13,263 bases of DNA. Source: Rhodospirillales bacterium (GTDB taxonomy: Bacteria > Pseudomonadota > Alphaproteobacteria > Acetobacterales > Acetobacteraceae). Every line of letters begins with the position of its first letter. The stretch's first letter is position 1. The translations under genes and the position numbers were made by a program. The stretch is from NCBI GenBank assembly GCA_028866335.1, contig JAGWIL010000027.1, positions 1-13,263 of the forward strand, written 5' to 3'. Under the pieces are notes generated by a model. It did no database searches, had not been told where the DNA came from, and saw only the letters and a list, made by a program, of their open reading frames with translations. This document shows, in pieces, positions 13,204-13,263 of this stretch.

Positions 13204-13263
13204 ATGCCTTTAACGGATGCGAAATTACGTGCCGCTCAGGCCGGGCCTAAGCCCTATATTTTG
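13204..13263 (+). CDS. Tyrosine integrase, DUF4102/P4 type, N-terminal 20 codons (cut by window edge)
   Basis: The last 60 bases encode MPLTDAKLRAAQAGPKPYIL, without a stop. This is the N-terminal arm-DNA-binding (DUF4102) start of P4-family tyrosine recombinases, which commonly begins MPLTDxxIRxAKPxxKPYKL. AGAAGG lies about 9 nt before the ATG. Starting 178 bp from the 3' end of tRNA-Arg and pointing away from it, it fits the standard arrangement of an integrative island, phage or ICE inserted in a tRNA gene. The catalytic domain is outside the window, so whether the gene is intact cannot be seen. Confidence 0.85.
   Translation, partial: MPLTDAKLRAAQAGPKPYIL

Noticed and set aside
1..13263. 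CRISPR array, insertion sequence or toxin-antitoxin pair
   Set aside because: No repeat-spacer pattern, transposase frame, terminal inverted repeats or small gene pair of that kind was seen on either strand.

Overview
The window looks like chromosomal DNA of an alphaproteobacterium, most plausibly an Acetobacteraceae-like member of the Rhodospirillales. The grounds are the comEC/gltX divergent pair, the moderately high-GC genes with AT-rich intergenic spacers, and the alphaproteobacterial style of the Tad proteins (CpaE with a GARGGVGATT loop, short Flp pilins carrying the EYALIA core). The family-level placement is inference from memory of gene order and sequence style, not from a search.

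Layout. (1) Bases 1-638, minus strand: the N-terminal part of ComEC, running off the left edge, divergent from gltX (718-2112, plus strand), glutamyl-tRNA synthetase. (2) 2113-2649: stem-loops, then a small secreted protein of 124 aa whose mature part has no charged residue apart from one His, closed by a clear intrinsic terminator. (3) 2655-11736, minus strand: a tight, near-gapless Tad/Flp pilus operon read right to left as cpaA(tadV)-cpaB(rcpC)-cpaC(rcpA)-small lipoprotein in the cpaD slot-cpaE(tadZ)-cpaF(tadA)-tadB-tadC-tadD. The last gene is a TPR lipoprotein fused to a C-terminal SPOR domain. A candidate sigma70-type promoter and two inverted repeats precede cpaA. (4) 11966-12760, minus strand: two paralogous 62-aa Flp pilins upstream of the operon. 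The nearer one has its own strong terminator, so pilin is probably made from separate, more abundant transcripts. (5) 12949-13025, plus strand: tRNA-Arg(UCU). From 13204 a tyrosine integrase gene of the DUF4102/P4 type starts and runs off the right edge. Between them lie three 10-bp direct repeats and a stem-loop. This is the expected left boundary of an integrated island using the tRNA 3' end as attachment site.

How the genes work together. The Flp prepilins are inserted in the inner membrane and trimmed by the CpaA/TadV peptidase. CpaE/TadZ positions the machine, the CpaF/TadA ATPase drives the TadB/TadC platform, and the fibre leaves through the CpaC secretin with CpaB. The small lipoprotein and the TPR-SPOR lipoprotein probably serve assembly at the outer membrane and peptidoglycan. 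No tadE, tadF or tadG minor pilin gene is present here; they must lie elsewhere or be absent.

I see no sign of a wholly new system in the window. The least ordinary parts are the SPOR-fused TadD, the minimal lipoprotein in the cpaD position, the charge-free secreted protein, and the integrase/tRNA boundary, whose cargo lies beyond the right edge.
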